A stretch of DNA of 27,288 nt. It comes from CAZWHE01 sp964633825 (GTDB taxonomy: Bacteria; Planctomycetota; B15-G4; CAYZWU01). The notes under the pieces were generated by a model, which worked only from the letters and a program-made list of their open reading frames with translations, made no database searches and had not been told where the DNA came from. Within the stretch, counting starts at the first letter, position 1. Each line of letters opens with the position of its first letter. The position numbers and the translations under genes were made by a program. Below, one piece after another: positions 25,644 to 27,288 of this stretch. The stretch is from NCBI GenBank assembly GCA_964633825.1, contig CAZWHE010000037.1, forward strand, positions 1 to 27,288, in the 5' to 3' direction.

Positions 25644-27288
25644 TTATCGAACAGTCAGCAGCATGAGGTTCGTCAGCTCCGAAGCCGGGTTGCCGAGAGG
25701 TCCCGCCAGCACCTGGAAAGGATGCTGCTCGCCGGGCTGCCAGAAAACGGACGCTGTTCCCGAAGCTTCCAGCATACCGTTGGACTGAATGGTCCCCAAG
25801 TTCGACTGCCACAAAACGGGCGCGGCGAGATAAATGTCGCCGTACTGCGACGGAAGCGGCGGATCCAGCACTCCTGATCCATAACCGAGAACGATTGGAG
25901 CCGAGCCGGGTGTTCCGACAACTCTCACCGTAATACTTCCGCCCGGCACGACATCGTCAACGCAATAAAGGTGAAGGTGAAACTCGTCGGCACCCATGTC
26001 CACGGTCCCGTCCGCAATGCGCGGGTCGCCTTCGAAATCTTGAGGCTCGGTGGCAGCGGAGTTATCGCCCGTGTTCCGGCAGGCGGAATCCCAGGTCAGG
26101 TGGAAATCGTTGTTGGCGGGATCGACAAAGAGCGGATCAGCGTCGATGTTGCCGGGACCCCAAATGAGTGTACCGCTGGGATCAACGAAGATCGAGGATT
26201 GCCCCCCGCATACGTCGGAGTAGCTGATGTTCACTGTAGCCTGTGAGATCCAGCACTCCGGTCCGGTAGGAGCACTGTTCTGCCAGAGTATGGTGTTCGT
26301 TATGAAGGGGTCTTGTTGATAGAAGGACCATTCGCAATAGATCCCGCCTCCGTTGGAGCCGGCGATGTTACCCGTGGTGGTATTGTTGGTGATGATCGTC
26401 ACGGACCTATAGCAATAGATCCCACCGCCGTTGGAACTCGCGGTGTTACGTGCTAAGGTGTTGTTGGTGATGATCGTGTCGGAATTTTCACTGTAGATCC
26501 CACCGCCCTTGGAGCCGGCGGCGTTACCTGTGATTGTGTTATTGGTGATGGTCAGATTAGTTCTCTCACAGCAGATCCCACCGCCGTTGGAGCCCGCGGT
26601 GTTACCTGTGATGATGTTGTTGGTGGTGATGATCGGAAAGAAGGACAAATAGCTGTAGATCCCGCCGCCGTTGGAATTGGCGGTGTTGTCCAAGATGGTA
26701 TTTTTCGAGATAGTCGGGGAGGAGGAGCAGACACAGTGGACCCCACCGCCGTCGGTGTCGGCGGTCTTGCCCGAGATGGTGTTGTTCGAGATGATCGGGA
26801 AGGAATGCCAGTCGCAGTAGATCCCGCCGCCACAATCGGACACACTGTCCGAGATCGCGTTGTTGATGATAGTCGGGGAGGAGTTTCTTCCGCAGTAGAT
26901 CCCGCCGCCGTAAGCCGAATTGTAGCCGTTTCTGATTGTAAAACCGTCCAAGACCGATCCGGCTCCTTCGCAATTGTTGAATGTAACGACCGATCCGGCT
27001 TGCCCTCCATCGATGGCCGTGACCGCAGCCCCTTTCTCGCTCCGGAGCATGATCTTCTTGCCATTGAAGATGATGTTTTCATAGTACGCGCCGGGCCGCA
27101 CGACGACTGTATCACCATCCCAGAAAGCGCCTATAGCCATCTGAATCATTGGGTAGTCGTCAGGGACATAGATGGTGATAGGAGAGACAGGAGGATAGTG
27201 GTATCCGATATCAACGGGCAAGGCGTCCCTGACATCATCCGTTCTCGTTGTCCCTCCGCACATCGTGGTCGGATCTCCCGTATTCACG
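25644..27288 (-). CDS. right-handed parallel beta-helix protein, 5' end beyond window
   Basis: The minus-strand frame is open to the right edge, so the N-terminus is missing. The visible 547 residues start with the end of a preceding domain (DDVRDALPVDIGYHYP), then a link and a beta-helix start (ITIYVPDDYPMIQMAIGAFW, DGDTVVVRPGAYYEN), about nine rungs of the form GGGIYC-x-SSPTI-x-NNTI-x-GNTA-x-SN (about 125-330), the closing DADPLFVDPANNDFHLTW and DPRIADGTVDMGADEF, and a C-terminal beta-rich domain. The rungs make visible DNA repeats at about 26340-26910. Such proteins are usually secreted and act on, or bind, polysaccharides, or form surface structures; no catalytic site is evident. The VDIGYHYP end suggests at least two beta-helix domains in tandem. 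Confidence 0.85.
   Translation of the reverse strand, partial: VNTGDPTTMCGGTTRTDDVRDALPVDIGYHYPPVSPITIYVPDDYPMIQMAIGAFWDGDTVVVRPGAYYENIIFNGKKIMLRSEKGAAVTAIDGGQAGSVVTFNNCEGAGSVLDGFTIRNGYNSAYGGGIYCGRNSSPTIINNAISDSVSDCGGGIYCDWHSFPIISNNTISGKTADTDGGGVHCVCSSSPTISKNTILDNTANSNGGGIYSYLSFFPIITTNNIITGNTAGSNGGGICCERTNLTITNNTITGNAAGSKGGGIYSENSDTIITNNTLARNTASSNGGGIYCYRSVTIITNNTTTGNIAGSNGGGIYCEWSFYQQDPFITNTILWQNSAPTGPECWISQATVNISYSDVCGGQSSIFVDPSGTLIWGPGNIDADPLFVDPANNDFHLTWDSACRNTGDNSAATEPQDFEGDPRIADGTVDMGADEFHLHLYCVDDVVPGGSITVRVVGTPGSAPIVLGYGSGVLDPPLPSQYGDIYLAAPVLWQSNLGTIQSNGMLEASGTASVFWQPGEQHPFQVLAGPLGNPASELTNLMLLTVR

Noticed and set aside
26340..26910. Repeats in the beta-helix gene as CRISPR or an independent tandem repeat
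   Set aside because: They are in frame and encode beta-helix rungs; the repeat unit follows the protein structure.

Overview
High-GC bacterial DNA, probably from a strict or facultative anaerobe that is not a close relative of a model species. Pointers to lifestyle: a BamA-type 6-oxocyclohex-1-ene-1-carbonyl-CoA hydrolase (anaerobic aromatic ring cleavage), a BcrA/HgdC-type activase and an ADP-forming acyl-CoA synthetase. Pointers to lineage: a PF07638-type ECF sigma factor and a secreted right-handed beta-helix protein, a combination common in Planctomycetota, Acidobacteriota and related uncultured phyla. The exact phylum cannot be settled from the sequence.

Region 1 (1-6130, minus strand) is a defence island: an OLD-family ATPase/TOPRIM nuclease (gajA) overlapping a UvrD-like helicase (gajB), i.e. 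a Gabija system, followed by an SNF2/RapA-type helicase that runs off the left edge. The Gabija pair is visibly more AT-rich than the flanking genes, suggesting acquisition by transfer.

Region 2 (6132-16541, minus strand) is a seven-gene, tightly spaced, apparently single transcription unit. In order of transcription: transglutaminase-core lipoprotein, PutP-like Na+ symporter, small exported protein, BcrA-like activase, ADP-forming CoA ligase, second Na+ symporter, bamA, then a candidate terminator. It looks like uptake, CoA activation and ring hydrolysis of an aromatic or alicyclic acid, but the usual partners (Dch, Had, benzoyl-CoA reductase subunits) are absent here. The activase gene carries an in-frame insertion of about 100 bp built of perfect inverted repeats.

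Region 3 (16542-24879) is a pentose/deoxysugar locus: ribulokinase (plus), a three-gene Rbs/Ara-type ABC importer (minus) and a FucI-family isomerase (plus). Together they would import an aldose, isomerise it and phosphorylate the ketose; L-arabinose is the best guess. The 1.3 kb between the importer and the isomerase holds a repeat-rich element: two perfect 56-bp inverted copies, at least nine short GTCCCACG-type palindromes and a frameshifted transposase C-terminus.

Region 4 (24880-27288) holds an ECF sigma factor (plus) and the C-terminal part of a parallel beta-helix surface protein (minus) that runs off the right edge.

No rRNA, tRNA or CRISPR array was seen. The least explained items are the inverted-repeat/palindrome element at 21961-23019 and the palindromic in-frame insertion in the activase gene; the Gabija system itself is a known type.
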